The translations under genes and the position numbers were made by a program. Below the pieces are notes generated by a model. It ran no database searches and was not told the DNA's origin. It saw only the letters and a program-made list of their open reading frames with translations. Positions 5,622-15,179 of a stretch of 23,764 nucleotides of DNA are shown here, piece after piece. Source of the stretch: Gnetum montanum (lineage: Eukaryota; Streptophyta; Gnetopsida; Gnetales; Gnetaceae); assembly GCA_015680685.1 (NCBI GenBank), contig MNCI01007930.1, positions 59,249 through 83,012 on the forward strand, read 5' to 3'. Within the stretch, counting starts at the first letter, position 1; each line of letters starts with the position of its first letter.

Positions 5622-8442
5622 TTAAGGCTCTGAGGGACCTTCACTAGTTTCATGTGCTAGCAGTGGTTGAGGTGGCTGTGGTTGTCCTGCTATTGCTACA
5701 ACTTTAGGTGGGAGGTAGAAAGCATTCAGCGGTGCTTTCATTTTTCCCTCCTTACTCCTGGGATCATGCTTCATCCATGCAGCTTCCCTAATGTGGGTTG
5801 GAACAGGAACATCCCAAGGGCACAAGATTGCTGAAAACAACTCCTTAACATTGAAAAACTAGGTAGTGAACTATTTGTATTTAATGTTGAATGCTCGCAC
5901 TATGTTCTTTAGCTTCTAGTTGTCATTCATCCATCTAGCTAGGTGCTTAGTGATGGATCGTTGATCTGTGAATCACCATTTGAGGACTTTCAGTTTAACA
6001 TTAGCAGTCTAACGCTTTTTCTTGGTGTCCTTGTGGTGTTTAAACTCGACCTCGTAGAGCAGACACGAGTTAGCCACCTATTTCTCTAATTTCGATCATG
6101 GCCTTCTGGTTGTTAGCATTTCCAGGTTTGCATAATAGAGATTGGCCAACTCCATATACTCTATCATTTCTTTGATCTGCAACTTCTTCAAGCAGATCTC
6201 CACTTTGTTGTAGGTGTAAATCCCATAAAGGATGGGCTACCACATCTCTCTTCCTTGCTAGAGTTGCTAGAGGGCTTCATTCACTTTAGCCTTTGCCATT
6301 TAGATTTCTTTTTCATTAATTTCCTTTTGGAAGCCAACCTGGTCCCTGTAGTGATTTTTCACTTTCTCAAACTTGAGAGCTTTGTTCTTTTAGGCAGTGA
6401 TTTCGATGGCAAAATTTTGTCACAAGGTGCGTACCTCCTTCATTGATAGATTGTATTTTCCATGATCAATTTCCTTAGTTTAGTTTTGACTCTGGCAAGT
6501 TTCTCCTATTATTGATGAATAAATTCTTGTATTTAATCTCTCTCAGCATCAAAATTTCGTAGGTAATGATTTTGTGTGGTCAATGCTTCATTTTCTTGGT
6601 GCATCTAATTCAAGTCCTTTTTGATTTAGTGTGTTTCAACTTTTTCCATGGACTGTTTGAAGATGGACATTACTGCTTTCTCCTCAACCTTTTGAAATCA
6701 TTCTTGAAGCTATTTGATAGCTTCATCTCTTATCATTGCTAGGCTAAGAATTGCTTGTTCTGTAAGTTAAGCATGAAGTTCAACAATCTCCATGGCCAAG
6801 CATTGATTTTTCTCTTGGGTCGTTTCTAGTTGTCCCTCCAAAATGATGCATAGGCCCCTTACATTCAGTAGCTTTGACTGGGTTGTAGTGATGTTCTTCA
6901 AAAGATCCTAGATATTCGGAGTCAATTGCCCAATTCTTACCAGTTGTTCCAGTAGTTGTTAATGTTGGGTTGCATTCAAATTTCTATTGATTATGCTTGC
7001 AAACATATGCACATATTGAAGTGTAGATACGTCTGGTATAGACTTCGTGGGTGCATTCAGTGCTTCAGCTACATGGTCAGCTACCACTTCTACCATGGTC
7101 TCTTACCCTTGGTGCTGCATCACTAAGACAGTTGCCTCTTCACCTTCCTCTAACCTCACCAAGAAAGTGGTAGCATTCCCAAAGATTTCTGGGAATAGAT
7201 GATGTGTTGCTAATGACACCATCACCTCTTGAGTGTTGGGATTCGACCTTGAAAGTAGCTGCATTATTTTGGCAGAGAAAATGGAACCACCCCTCTCCAT
7301 CTAGCTAATTTTTTGGGCCACCTCATTAAGGTGACTCATTGCTAGCCGATACATAGATGGATCCACCCCACTTGTTCCTGCTTGCTGCTCTTGTTCACTC
7401 AAGAGGTACTCTTGGATTTGTCGTAGATGCTCAAGGACCATGTGGGCCTTCGGTGTTGTCTCCTAAGTGGGTAGTGCTGGCAGTAGCTCCTCTTATTGAA
7501 TAGTTGTTAACATTTTATCTTTCATGATTTCTACCCATGAGGCCAAGGAAGCATGCCTGAGAGTGTCATTTGAATAGTAAAAAATACTTGCTCTCTTGCA
7601 AAGTTTCTTGATAAGGCATAGAAAGGGCTAGGCCTTACTTCCACATTTATTCTCTTTGAAATGCATCTCGATCTCTAAATAAATCACTTGTGAAAGGTTA
7701 ACAAGAAATTTCCTGCTTAGAGCAGTGCATGCTTGAGCAGAGAAAGTAGTCACTTTGCTTGGCCTCCCTATTGGATTGAGGTGATAGGATAAAATCTTGA
7801 AATAAATCCACTTCTCCATTTTCAGTGCACTAGACTCCTTATGATCCACCTCATAGCATTGCTGGGTCCACTCTCTTTTTGCCTTAGGATAACCTTTTGT
7901 TGATATTTCTACCAATTGTGTTCCAATGTCTATTAACCCTTGTACCTGTGTAATAGATTTTGCCAAATAGGACACTTGAATGTCCTTGATTTTTATAATG
8001 GACCCTGAACTTTGGCTATTTCAGAAGAGATAAGTCTCTTCCATGTACCATTTCCCACTGGTCGCCACATGAGAGAGGTTTGCAATTGTGTTCTAACATC
8101 CTTTGGAGCTTTTTCCAAAAATGGCCCAAAGTTTATCTTTTGAAGAATTGATATTTGGATCTCTTGGGACTTGATGATGTCTAGGCAAGCTTAAGTCAGA
8201 GTGACCTCAAGCCTTAGCATAGGTCCAAGTGCTTCTCCTCATTGAGATTGTTCTGTAGGCACTTCTTTTTCTAAAATCTATTCAACAGATTCGACTTCGG
8301 GCTTTTCACGAAGAGGTCCTGTTACATGAGTTGCCTCTTGTTGTTCTTAGCCTTGTTCCTATTGGAACCTTCCAGCTGTAGATCACTTCTCCCATGGTTG
8401 TGAGGGTTCTCCTTCCTACAAACATTTTTGTTTGGGTACCAT
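5622..8442 (-). pseudogene. Element A ORF3: long post-integrase ORF, coiled-coil-rich, unknown function
   Basis: I do not recognise the family. The reading begins at ATG 8442-8440 and can be followed, with several stops and frame changes, to a stop at 5622 after LLAHETSEGPSEP, about 940 codons. The best-kept part is 7628-7975, including EWTQQCYEVDHKESSALKME and SRKFLVNLSQVIYLEIEMHF. A Ser/Glu-rich segment at 7103-7300 follows. Then, at roughly 6250-6960, comes a Leu/Gln/Glu/Lys-rich stretch (LLEQLVRIGQL, ILEGQLETTQEKNQ) that looks like a coiled coil. No signal peptide or clear membrane segment is visible, so an envelope-like role, proposed for third ORFs of Athila elements, is not supported here. 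Element B carries the same ORF at 17538-20186. An LTR-like TATA module and a possible 5' intron lie upstream. Confidence 0.6.
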
Positions 8443-8749
8443 CTGTAATCACAATAGAACCATGGATTAGCAATCATTGTGTAACCTTAAAACAATTGGG
8501 ATACCTTAACTCTTGAGGGTAGTTACACTTGGCTAAGTTGTGAGTATGGTTGATTTAATTAACTCAATTGTTTTTTCTATTTATGCCTTATCATTGATAA
8601 ATCATCTTGAAGATTGTTGGAAGGGTTAACTTGGAAAAAGTTGATGTTTATGTATGATTAAGTTTACTAAACGTTGGGGGAGTTAGAATTTATTTTGAAA
8701 ATTGCATTGGAAACCTTAAGGATTGTGGCCCCCACGATAAAGATCTTAC
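8443..8749 (-). other. Putative 5' intron upstream of ORF3 (element A)
   Basis: On the minus strand AAAG|GTAAGA at the 8750/8749 boundary matches the plant 5' splice consensus. TTCTATTGTGATTACAG ends at 8443, immediately before the ORF3 ATG, and matches a 3' splice site. The intron would be 307 nt. In element B the donor GTAAG is kept (20505-20501) while the acceptor CAG has become TAA. There is no transcript evidence in the sequence itself. Confidence 0.4.
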
Positions 8750-8896
8750 CTTTGGTAAGTGCAGGATTGAAAAGCAGAGTGATTTGAACAAACGGTTTGA
8801 AAGTTATGGACTTTAGAAGGTTTTGGCCTTTGGAAAATTGCAAAATTTCCCTGTGTGTTATGATCAAATTGCAAAAAATTCCAAAGTATTCGATGG

Positions 8897-8989
8897 TATA
8901 TATAGTATTTTTGCATTGCGTTGACGAGGCCTTGTCGATGGGGCCTTGTCAACGTGGTCAACTGTGTTGACAAGGCCTTGTTGATGTAG
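8897..8989 (-). promoter_or_regulatory. Internal LTR-like promoter module upstream of ORF3 (element A)
   Basis: A TATATATA box (8897-8904, minus-strand context CTATATATACC) is followed on its upstream side by a GTTGAC/AGGCC array at 8919-8989. The same array sits in the same position relative to the LTR TATA box. The 49-bp segment 8941-8989 matches LTR positions 5271-5319 apart from 11 transitions. Element B has the same arrangement at 20654-20757. A start about 30 nt below the TATA box would give a transcript leading through the putative intron to the ORF3 ATG. Promoter activity is inferred. Confidence 0.5.
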
Positions 8990-9790
8990 TTGTCAACCAT
9001 TGTTGACTTTGGTCAAACATTCAAAATATAAGGAATTTTTTGATGAAATTGTAGTCAAATGAAAGCTTAGAAGACCAAGAATAGTATGAAATCATGAGAA
9101 GAAGGTGTTGAAGTTCATAAATTTGAGAAAATGGAAAAAAATTAATTTAATGGATGAATACAATGAAAGATTAAGGAGTACTGAGCAGTTTACACAATGG
9201 AAAGTATGAAATATAAGATTGTAGTGATGTCAAAGGTAAGGAACCTTAACTAATCAAGCTAAAAGCTATGCAAGTGGATCCTCCCCATAGTAGGCTCATA
9301 CCATTTTTGCCCTTGCATAACCTCAACTAAGGAGTCTATGGGCCCCATAGTTGATTTAATGATCATGACAAGTTAAGGACCAACCCAAAAAGAATCCACT
9401 TAAGAATCCCAATACGTCAGGCTAAGACATAGAGTAGAACATAGAACCTGACAGTGAGGTGAGTTATGGCAGCATGGATGGATGATAGAGAAGATGAAAT
9501 GGAGTTTTGAATTGAGGTCATACGAAGTACCTTGTGGAATTGTGGTTAAAATGACCTTAGAAGTTCCATCCTCAGTCTAGACCAAAGCCTTCTACTTTTA
9601 GTGACTTCACATTGTCACTCTAAGATCAATCCATCCACTCAAGACACAAGAGTGTCTCCACAAGACAACTACCATTCCACAAAGAGGAGAGAAAAGTAGG
9701 AAGTGAGAGAGAGAGGGCCTTAGTTAGAGGGGACCTTTAAGCATAGGTGTATGTATTTTGAGTTCCATAACCAATGCTTGTAGCCCTTTT

Positions 9791-9947
9791 ATTTGTCCAA
9801 GGGGTGTGATTTGAATTCCCATTGTTTGTTTTTTTTTTTGAAATGGAAACCACACCATGCAAGGATTTATTTGTGTCAAAGGGGTGTGCTTTAAATTCCC
9901 ATAATTTTTTTGAATGATGGAAACCACACCATGCAACAATGTTATTT
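9791..9947. repeat. 80-bp tandem duplication of a hairpin unit
   Basis: GGGGTGTG followed by TTTGAATTCCCAT or TTTAAATTCCCAT starts at 9801 and again at 9881. Each is followed by a T-run and then ATGGAAACCACACCATGCAA. Within a unit the left part (GGTGTG-TTT...CCAT) is roughly complementary to the right part (ATGGAAACCACACC), so each can form a hairpin. Element B has a single unit near 21530-21600, so the duplication is specific to A or was lost in B. Confidence 0.65.
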
Positions 9948-10097
9948 GTTTTCCTATCATTAGATGGTATGGAATAGTAAGAACTCCATGAAAAAACACT
10001 CAAGCACTCAAGCAAGAAGAAGAGTACAAAGAGTATTGAGTCCCCTTGAAGTTACACCCTTTACAAACCTTTGGATCCTTCCTAATTCTAAAACTAC

Positions 10098-10262
10098 AAA
10101 GGTTATTGATTGATTAAAAGTTTTTTTAATGAAAAAGGGACCTCAAATCCCCAGAACAAAGAAAACCATAAAGCTCATTGGATGGGCGGATGACGTGGAC
10201 TCACTGCCTGTTCCATGANAAAGGTTATTGATTGATTAAAAGTTTTTTTAATGAAAAAGGGA
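10098..10262. repeat. Exact 43-bp duplicate bounded by Ns (likely assembly artefact)
   Basis: Positions 10098-10140 and 10220-10262 are identical over 43 bases. The second copy is flanked by undetermined bases at 10219 and 10263. In element B the corresponding place (after TATTCCATGAAAAA, about 21860-21950) instead holds roughly 80 bp of different sequence. The duplicate probably replaces the true sequence through a faulty gap closure. Confidence 0.7.
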
Positions 10263-10604
10263 NGCACAAACCATCATTAGTAAATAGCAACAACAGCATT
10301 GTGTCCTGTGACAATAAAGCAAATTTATTAGCAAAAATGAGAAAATATAACACTTAATCAAAAGAAACAAAATAAAGTAAAATATATAAGAAAGTGTAAA
10401 ATAACCAAGAAAGTTTAAAGGTACTAAAGATGGTGTAAAATTTAGAAGAATTTGAGAATCAAAAAATTTGTAAAATCAAAAACGTGAAAAAAAGGTAGAA
10501 AAATTGAGAGGCCATGGTAATGGTTAGCATAGATGGCCATCTCGCCCACAACTAGGTTGGAAGGAAAAGATTCAAAAAATAGAATGTGCATGTCCATTAG
10601 TTGA

Positions 10605-11720
10605 GGTGGTGTTTACACTAGCCAATCTTGGTTCTAGGAAAGGTTTAATTTGTTTGATATTGACCAATTATTTTTTATTTGGGCTGTAAAGTTTGTAAAT
10701 TATCATGGCCCTAGAGAGAAAGGTTTGATCAATTATATAAGGTCCCTTCCACAATGTTTGAAATTTTTCCTTTTGAGGTATATGTGTGGGGTTCTAGTAG
10801 AGGACCTTATCTCCTAGTTGAAACCTTATTTTTCTAATTCTAAGGTCATGGCATTGCTTGTTGAATGCCTTGTTCACCTCATTCAAGGCATTGTTGAGAC
10901 TGTACAGAGCTCAGATTGAATCTAGAGAATTGGAAGTTTTCCATACACTAACTCGTAGGAAGAATATGCAATATGAAGTTTCCAAGTTGATTGGTAAGCC
11001 TAGAGAGCATCATTAAGTTTTGTGCTCCAATCCTTCCTATATTTGCTAATGGTTTGCATTAATATTTTTGTAATATCCTGGTTGGTTACCTCTACTTGAC
11101 CATTGGCTTGGGGGATGGTAAGGTGTTGTTAATTTATGTTCTACCCCTAAGAATTACATTAATTTTCTAAATGTGGTACCTATGAAATGAGTCCCATTAT
11201 TGGAAATTAGTGAATGCAATACCCCAAACCTATTTGCAATATGTTGTTATATAAATATGGTAGCAGTGGATGATGTGCAATCTATAATGGCTACCACTTT
11301 AGCCCATTTTGTGCAATAGTCAACTACTATTATAATATATGCTTTCCCATTAAACATGGGTGTGATGGGATCCATGAAATAAATGCCCCATATGTCGAAA
11401 GGTTCTAGTGGTTGAATCCACTATTGAGGACCTTCCATATGAGTGGTTACCCCCCATCACATTGACAAAATTCACAAGACTTGACAAACTGGTGGGCATC
11501 CCTAAAAATTATGGGCCAATAGTATCCTGCCATCATGATTTTTATGGTCGTGCATCTCCCTACATAGTGCCTCTACAAGGTCCTTCATGAGCATCCTAGA
11601 GAATGCATAGTTGATCTTTGTCAATGACACACTAACGTATCAGACCATCAACACAAACCTTGTAAAGGTGTCCATTAATTTCTATGAAGTATTTGAACTA
11701 ATGAAGAAATTGTTGTTTTT
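10605..11720 (-). pseudogene. Integrase relic of element A
   Basis: The zinc-binding end keeps AGYYWPIIFRDAHQFVKSC followed by EFCQ. The catalytic core has WGIYFMDPITPM, where the first catalytic Asp of the family is Tyr, and ISNNGTHF, where the second Asp is Asn. The catalytic Glu survives in a shifted frame in ANGQVEVTNQ, downstream of a one-base change. The C-terminal GPY/F-type module is visible as FQTLWKGPYII. Stops and frameshifts separate these blocks. Integrase inserts the cDNA into the genome; with both aspartates lost this copy cannot. Confidence 0.85.
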
Positions 11721-11929
11721 TCCTAAAATTTAAGTCTTGTGGCATCTCTTGAGTGAGAAGATATGTGAGGATGCCATTATACCGTATTGCTTTTTCTGAC
11801 ATTTGTTCATTTATTACTCTAGTAAAGAGGAGTTCATTTGGAAATTGATCAAAGAGTGAGCTCTCCTCCTCTTTGTTATCCCATCTTAAGCGAGAAATAT
11901 GGTTAGCGCCACATTCTTGGTTCCTTTTT

Positions 11930-12240
11930 GATCTACCGTAGTAAGATCAAATTCTTGCAAGGTTACAAGCCACCATATAACACAAGGACTCACAGTCAAC
12001 ATATTCTTAAGGAAGTGAATTGCACTGTGGCTCGTATGCACAAATACTTTGTAGCTTAGCACATAATGTCTAAACTTTTATAGCACATACACCATTGCCA
12101 TTAATTCCTTCTTCATGGTGGTGTAATTTAACTGTGCTTCCACAATTCTTTGACTCACATAGTGGATATAATATGGATGTTTCTTATTGTCCATTTGTGT
12201 GAGCATTGCTTCCAAAGTATAGTTAGATGCATCTGTCATG
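11930..12240 (-). pseudogene. RNase H domain relic of element A
   Basis: The domain opens with MTDASNYTLEAMLTQMDNK, retaining the first catalytic Asp. It continues HPYYIHYVSQRIVEAQLNYT and KKELMAMVYAI with the catalytic Glu, and then VFVHTSHSAIHFL, where the family has Asp at the position now Ser. The domain would degrade RNA in the RNA-DNA hybrid during reverse transcription. It follows the reverse transcriptase directly in the same polyprotein, as in all Ty3/gypsy elements. Confidence 0.85.
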
Positions 12241-12249
12241 ATATGGAAT

Positions 12250-13110
12250 GGTTTGGACCAATCTGGTGCTTGTAGGATTGGTGTTTCTAAAAGTATTTCA
12301 TTTAATTGTTAGAATACATTTTCACATTCCTTGGTCCAAATGAAAGGGACATCTTTCTTTGTAAGATCTACCAATGGCTTTGCAATTTTAGAGAAATTCT
12401 CAATGAAGTGTCGGTAGTAACCAGTGTGTCCAAGGAATGGTTGAACATCTTTAGCAATCTCTAGTTGGTGTGTTATTCCTTAGATGATCCTTATCTTCTC
12501 TGGGTCTACCTCAATTCCTTTCTATGAAATTCAGTGCCCTAGCACAATGCCTTCTTAGACCATGAGATGGCTCTTTTGCTAGTTGAGCCATAGGTTTGTC
12601 TCAACACATCTCTTTAGTACTTGCTCAAGTTGGTTCAAGGCTTGCTCAAAGGTAGCTCCATAGGTGGAGAAGTCATCCATGAAAACTTCAACACCACTAT
12701 CAATTTGTTGTTGAAAGATACTAAGGACTAAGTGTTGAAATGTTGCAGGGGCATTGCATAGGCCAAATGGCATCTTACAGTATGCAAAAGTCCCCCAGGG
12801 ACTCATGAATGTTGTCTTGGCTTGGTCTTCTAGTGCAATTTAGATTTGGTTATAGCCACTATAACCATCCAAGAAACTATAATAACAATGCTAAGATATG
12901 GTGTCTAATACTTGATCCACAAATGGTAAAGGAAAGTGACCATTAAATGTTGCCATATTGAACAACCCAAAGTTAATGCAAACCCACCATTTACCATCCT
13001 TCTTTGGTATAATTATGAGTGGGCTAACCCACTTACTATCCACGATTTGATAGATAGACCTTGCCTTAAGGAGTTGTTCTATCTTCTCCTGAATGATTTT
13101 CTTCAATTTG
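12250..13110 (-). pseudogene. Reverse transcriptase relic of element A
   Basis: The blocks run in family order. KWVSPLIIIPKKDGKWWVCI and HFPLPFVDQVLD are fingers. FLDGYSGYNQI carries the first catalytic Asp and is followed by a stop. FMSPWGTFAYCKMPFGLCNA and PATFQ lie in the palm, and VEVFMDDFSTYG contains the catalytic FMDD box. Then come FLGHTGYYRHFIENFSKIAK and KPLVDLTKK. The catalytic aspartates are intact, although stops and a missing start prevent expression. The sequence pattern is typical of plant Ty3/gypsy elements and fixes the orientation of the whole element as minus. Confidence 0.93.
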
Positions 13111-13719
13111 AGGCTTAGTTGCCTCTATAGCTATCTTCTAGGCTTCATGGTTGGGTCAGTGTAGATGTGGTGCTAGCATATCCTTAGATTGATTCCTGTT
13201 AGCTCTGGATATAACCAAGTAAAGGTTGTTGACTATTTATTCACCATTTTCAACAACTTTTCCTTTTACTTAGGAGTAAGTTTGGCATTAATGATGATCA
13301 GTTTACCATTCTTTAAAAATGCATACTACATTTCGACTGGTAAATTTTTTAGTTTTAAGGGCTCTTGCTTGAAGTTAGCAGGGATCTTCAACTCTCCCCA
13401 ATAGTTATCATCATCTTCATTAGAGAGTTGGGAATGGACTTGTTCAATTTTGTCAATGCCTTCTACATATGCATAAGTTAAGCTCTCAGTTGGATCCATG
13501 CATATCGTGCTGCTATCTGAATTAGCTATTAGCCACTATGTGCCCTCTTGCTTTGTGGCTGCTATGTATAGACACCTCTAAACATTAATTTCTTATGCAC
13601 ACTAATTGCATGCCTTAATGTATGTGATTTTGATTGACTAAATATTTTACATGCAATTGCACTTATTGTCATTGTACGTGATGCATGGAATACACTTCTT
13701 CTCAAATTTTCCTAACTCA
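13111..13719 (-). other. Protease-RT linker of element A, degraded
   Basis: This part of the pol relic has no long open frame and no motif I can name. Polyprotein linkers between protease and reverse transcriptase are usually poorly conserved. The plus-strand frames at 12936-13404 are shadows of the pol relic. Confidence 0.5.
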
Positions 13720-14060
13720 TTCTCCTTAGATATTTTGAGAGATAGGTCCCTTATACCCATTCATGCATCGATTGTGCTTAACCAAGCCCTTCCCATGATG
13801 ATGGGAAAGTCACTTTTGTAGTTGTCCACCTTGATTACTAGAAAATTAGTAGGATAGGACATCTCAAAAACTGTGGTCACAATGTCCTCTACTAATCCCA
13901 AAGGGATCATAATAGAATGATCTACTAATTCTGGATAGATATTGCTCTTCTTAAGAGGTGGTAGATTCTAGGCCTTGTACATATAATGGGAGATGAGGTT
14001 AACTCTAGAACCAGAGTCAAGAAGAGCCTTGCATGGCTCTTGTTTGACAATCTATAGAAA
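13720..14060 (-). pseudogene. Aspartic protease relic of element A
   Basis: ALLDSGSRVNLISHYMYKA contains the D-S-G catalytic motif of retroelement aspartic proteases. About 75 residues later FPIIMGRAWLST matches the I-[IL]-G-R block near the end of the domain. One stop lies just after the active site and another after the GR block. The protease would cut the Gag-Pol polyprotein. Its position between gag and reverse transcriptase is as expected. Confidence 0.82.
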
Positions 14061-14239
14061 GATGAGTGGACTTTCTAGATTAGATCCTTTTGTAGGAAGG
14101 TTGCTAGCCTTGATCCAGTTAGAAACAACATGAGTTAGCATTATAGTACAGATCCTAGGCAGCACTTGGTTTGAAGGGTGCCCGAAGGTATTTGATGCAG
14201 AGGATGAGGGTATTGAAGATCCAAGGCTAGTGGTCAAAG

Positions 14240-14800
14240 TAGGTTGTGAGGACTAGAGAGGACTACTAGGTTGGTAGAAAGGTCATTTTCTTGAACAGTT
14301 ATCTAGACCACTTGGTTGAAAAATTGGCTGTACAACCCTTATAGCATTTCGTTGCCACGGCTGTGGAGAAATTTCACTCTGCATGGATGGAGCAAGAGGT
14401 AATTGGGTTGAAGGTGGAGGTGTAGGTGTAGAGGGATGTGGAGGATGATAAGGATACAGATATGGGTTTTCTCATTGAGTAGATGGTGAATGTTTTTGAT
14501 GGTACTCTAGAGGGTAATAGTGATGCTAGAATGATGCATGACTTGTCAAACTTCTAGGGGAGATGGGTTGCTAAACATAGTACCCGTATGGATTTGGTTG
14601 CCTATAAGGGTACTGCTACCTTGGTGGTGGCATTCCCCACGATTGTGGTTGGTACCACTATTGGTACTATTCATAAGGTTGTGGAGGAGTTCCACTTGGG
14701 TAGTAAGCTTGTTGTTGTTTGTGNCAAGGTATCATCCCTTTGGATGTTCATATTGATACATGTCACATTTAGTTTCATCATCAGAGTCAGATTCCAAAAC
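14240..14800 (-). pseudogene. Pro/Tyr/Gln-rich C-terminal part of the gag relic
   Basis: The minus frame gives tracts such as PSGTPPQPYE, WYQPQSWGMPPP, QYPYRQPNPYGYY and PHPSTPTPPPSTQLPLAPS, broken by stops. This low-complexity region lies between Gag core and protease and would be the disordered tail of Gag. I could not find a CCHC zinc knuckle. An undetermined base at 14724 falls within it. The plus-strand frames at 14538-14914 are shadows. Confidence 0.6.
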
Positions 14801-15179
14801 TTCCTCTACTGCAGAAACTTTGCCCTTACCTCTTTGATAGGCACATTCAACTTCTTTTTGTCATTTATGATTATAATCACTATTTTTCTCTTTGGATTCT
14901 TTAGCAATCTTTAAAGAGGTTTTAAATTTTTCATCCAAAGATTTTGATAACCTATCAACCTACGCTAAAATGTTAGAAATAGATTTTTGAATAGGCAAGG
15001 TCTTTTTGTTTACCACTTCATCAAGTGGTGACTCCTCCTCATCCCAAAATCAGACCTCTTGTTTTTTGATAGATTGGCCCCTATTATAATCTTTAGAACT
15101 CTCCCTTTTTTGTAGCTCACCTTTCTTTTTTTCTACTTGCTCAATTAGCCTTTAGATCTGATGAGCTCTCATTTTAGAC
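14801..15179 (-). other. Gag linker region, Lys/Glu-rich relic
   Basis: The minus-strand reading is charged (segments such as IEQVEKKKGELQKREFSKDY and SKSLDEKFKTSLKIAKESK), in line with a helical linker following the capsid-like part of Gag. Stops interrupt it. No separate gene is seen. Confidence 0.45.

Larger units (their letters stand above)
9000..10600 (-). other. Spacer between integrase and the ORF3 promoter module (element A)
   Basis: It is non-coding and AT-rich. It aligns in order with 20760-22330 of element B, for example GCAAGTGGATCCTCCCCATAG and CATAACCTCAACTAAGGAGT. Conservation of order without open frames fits a structural or untranslated region. It contains a duplicated hairpin unit (9791-9947) and an N-bounded duplicate (10098-10262). 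Confidence 0.6.

Noticed and set aside
5408-5653. 81-codon minus-strand frame before the 3' LTR
   Set aside because: It overlaps the ORF3 end in another frame and shows no domain. It is probably 3' non-coding.
8667-9000. Minus-strand open frames of 66 and 84 codons around the internal TATA module
   Set aside because: They overlap the promoter-like array and the putative untranslated exon. There is no motif and no conserved frame in element B.
9724-10015. Minus-strand open frames of 91 and 92 codons with repeated peptides
   Set aside because: The peptide repeats come from the 80-bp hairpin duplication. Element B has no corresponding open frame.
12936-13404. Plus-strand open frames in the pol region
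   Set aside because: They lie antisense to reverse transcriptase and the linker, without motifs of their own.
14538-14914. Plus-strand open frames of 72 and 108 codons
   Set aside because: They are antisense to the Pro/Tyr/Gln-rich gag tail and contain an undetermined base. They are shadows.
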